NCBI GenBank assembly: GCA_017303735.1
Contig: JAFLCF010000270.1
Span: forward strand, 1 to 5,229
From: Anaerolineae bacterium
GTDB taxonomy: Bacteria; Chloroflexota; Anaerolineae; Anaerolineales; Villigracilaceae
Direction: 5' to 3'
Length of the DNA: 5,229 nt
Under the pieces are notes generated by a model. It had not been told where the DNA came from. It searched no databases and saw only the letters and a program-made list of their open reading frames with translations. The position numbers and the translations under genes were made by a program. Shown here one piece after another: positions 4,517-5,229 of the stretch. Numbering within the stretch: the stretch's first letter is position 1; each line of letters starts with the position of its first letter.

Positions 4517-5229
4517 ATGAGCACTGATATCACCGCTATTCCAGAGCAAGGACAGATCGTTACCGTTCGCCAGCGTCGCTATGTGGTCGTGGATGTACAG
4601 CCAAGCACACTGCCGCCACAGCCACTTGCCGTGAGTCAAACGGCAGGTCAGCACTTGTTAACCTTGAACTCCATCGAAGACGATGGCTTGGGGGAAACCT
4701 TGCAAGTGATCTGGGAACTGGAACCTGGAACAAGTATCGAGGAAAAGGTGGGGCTGCCCCAGCCAGATGGCTTTGATGCGCCCGAACGGTTGGATGCATT
4801 TATGAATGCCGTGCGTTGGGGAGCAATCTCATCGGCAGATACACGAGCGTTGCAGGCTCCCTTCCGGAGCGGCATTGAAATTGAAGATTATCAGCTTGAC
4901 CCGTTGGTACGCGCCATTCAGATGCCGCGCGCTAATTTGTTAATTGCCGATGATGTGGGTCTGGGTAAGACCGTTGAGACCGGATTAGTGATTCAGGAAC
5001 TGATCGTACGCAACCGTGCGCGGACTATATTGATTATTTGCCCAGCGGGACTGCAGACACATTGGCGCGACCAGATGCGCGACAAGTTCGGGTTGGAGTT
5101 CCGCATTATAGACAGTGACTTGATGCGCAGCCTGCGCCGCAGCCGTGGAATCCACTCAAACCCGTGGACACACTTTCCGCGCCTCATTACCTCGATCGAC
5201 TTTATCAAACGCGATACGCCGATGCGACT
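4517..5229 (+). CDS. drmD: SNF2-family helicase, probable DISARM protein DrmD (3' end outside window)
   Basis: Seen: 237 complete codons, open to the window edge. The ATG at 4517 has AGGA 6 nt upstream (4507-4510). The N-terminal segment, about residues 8-80, is a beta-rich accessory region (GQIVTVRQRRYVVVDVQP). The superfamily 2 core then begins: Q-motif YQ at 125-126, motif I DDVGLGKT at 145-152 (K151), motif Ia LIICPAGLQTHW at 172-183, and a TSIDFIKR stretch near the edge. The DEAH box and second RecA domain would lie downstream. DDVGLGKT with QTHW is typical of SNF2/RapA-like translocases. The N-terminal accessory region and the upstream WYL regulator point to DrmD of class 1 DISARM, an anti-phage system that also uses a methylase and DrmA, DrmB and DrmC. 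The gene is GC-richer than everything to its left. The main alternative is another SNF2 or RapA-type helicase in a different defence locus. Confidence 0.75.
   Translation, partial: MSTDITAIPEQGQIVTVRQRRYVVVDVQPSTLPPQPLAVSQTAGQHLLTLNSIEDDGLGETLQVIWELEPGTSIEEKVGLPQPDGFDAPERLDAFMNAVRWGAISSADTRALQAPFRSGIEIEDYQLDPLVRAIQMPRANLLIADDVGLGKTVETGLVIQELIVRNRARTILIICPAGLQTHWRDQMRDKFGLEFRIIDSDLMRSLRRSRGIHSNPWTHFPRLITSIDFIKRDTPMR

Noticed and set aside
4560..5208. Three minus-strand frames of 71-79 codons
   Set aside because: They are antisense to the helicase gene, which has clear SF2 motifs on the + strand. Their arginine- and proline-rich translations are typical shadows of GC-rich coding sequence.

Overview
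The window carries five intact or partial genes, one gene remnant and one small transposon-like element, all reading on the + strand. No marker gene fixes the organism. The mix suggests a bacterium of Chloroflexota type or a similar lineage (inference, low confidence): an HTH plus NB-ARC-like ATPase, a UPF0158 relic, a WYL regulator and a SNF2 helicase. Base composition changes sharply. The left half is AT-rich, the regulator is intermediate, and the helicase gene at the right edge is clearly GC-richer. This mosaic, with the mobile element and the decayed gene, marks an accessory or defence-island region.

Left (1-1660): a 496-residue STAND/NB-ARC-like ATPase with an N-terminal HTH-like segment, followed by a perfect 19-bp hairpin. 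Middle (1674-2220): a 461-bp element with TGT...ACA ends, 24-bp terminal inverted repeats, a 5-bp target duplication (CGCGC) and an array of 19-bp subterminal repeats. No transposase is visible. A degenerate related end and an intrinsic terminator follow it. Next (2220-2930): a consensus -10 box, a hairpin-rich leader, a 69-residue Xre-type regulator and an overlapping gene for a three-helix membrane protein. From about 2925 to 3182 lies a 5'-truncated UPF0158 pseudogene broken by an amber codon.

Right (3150-5229): a WYL-domain transcription regulator, probably made from a leaderless mRNA, is closed off by two terminators. A new promoter then drives a SNF2-family helicase gene that runs off the window. 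The helicase's N-terminal part and the WYL neighbour fit DrmD of a class 1 DISARM anti-phage system, so the rest of that operon should lie just beyond the window. The regulator and helicase promoters share a 13-bp motif (12 of 13 identical, opposite orientation) at their -35 regions. The simplest model is that the WYL protein controls both its own gene and the defence operon through this site.
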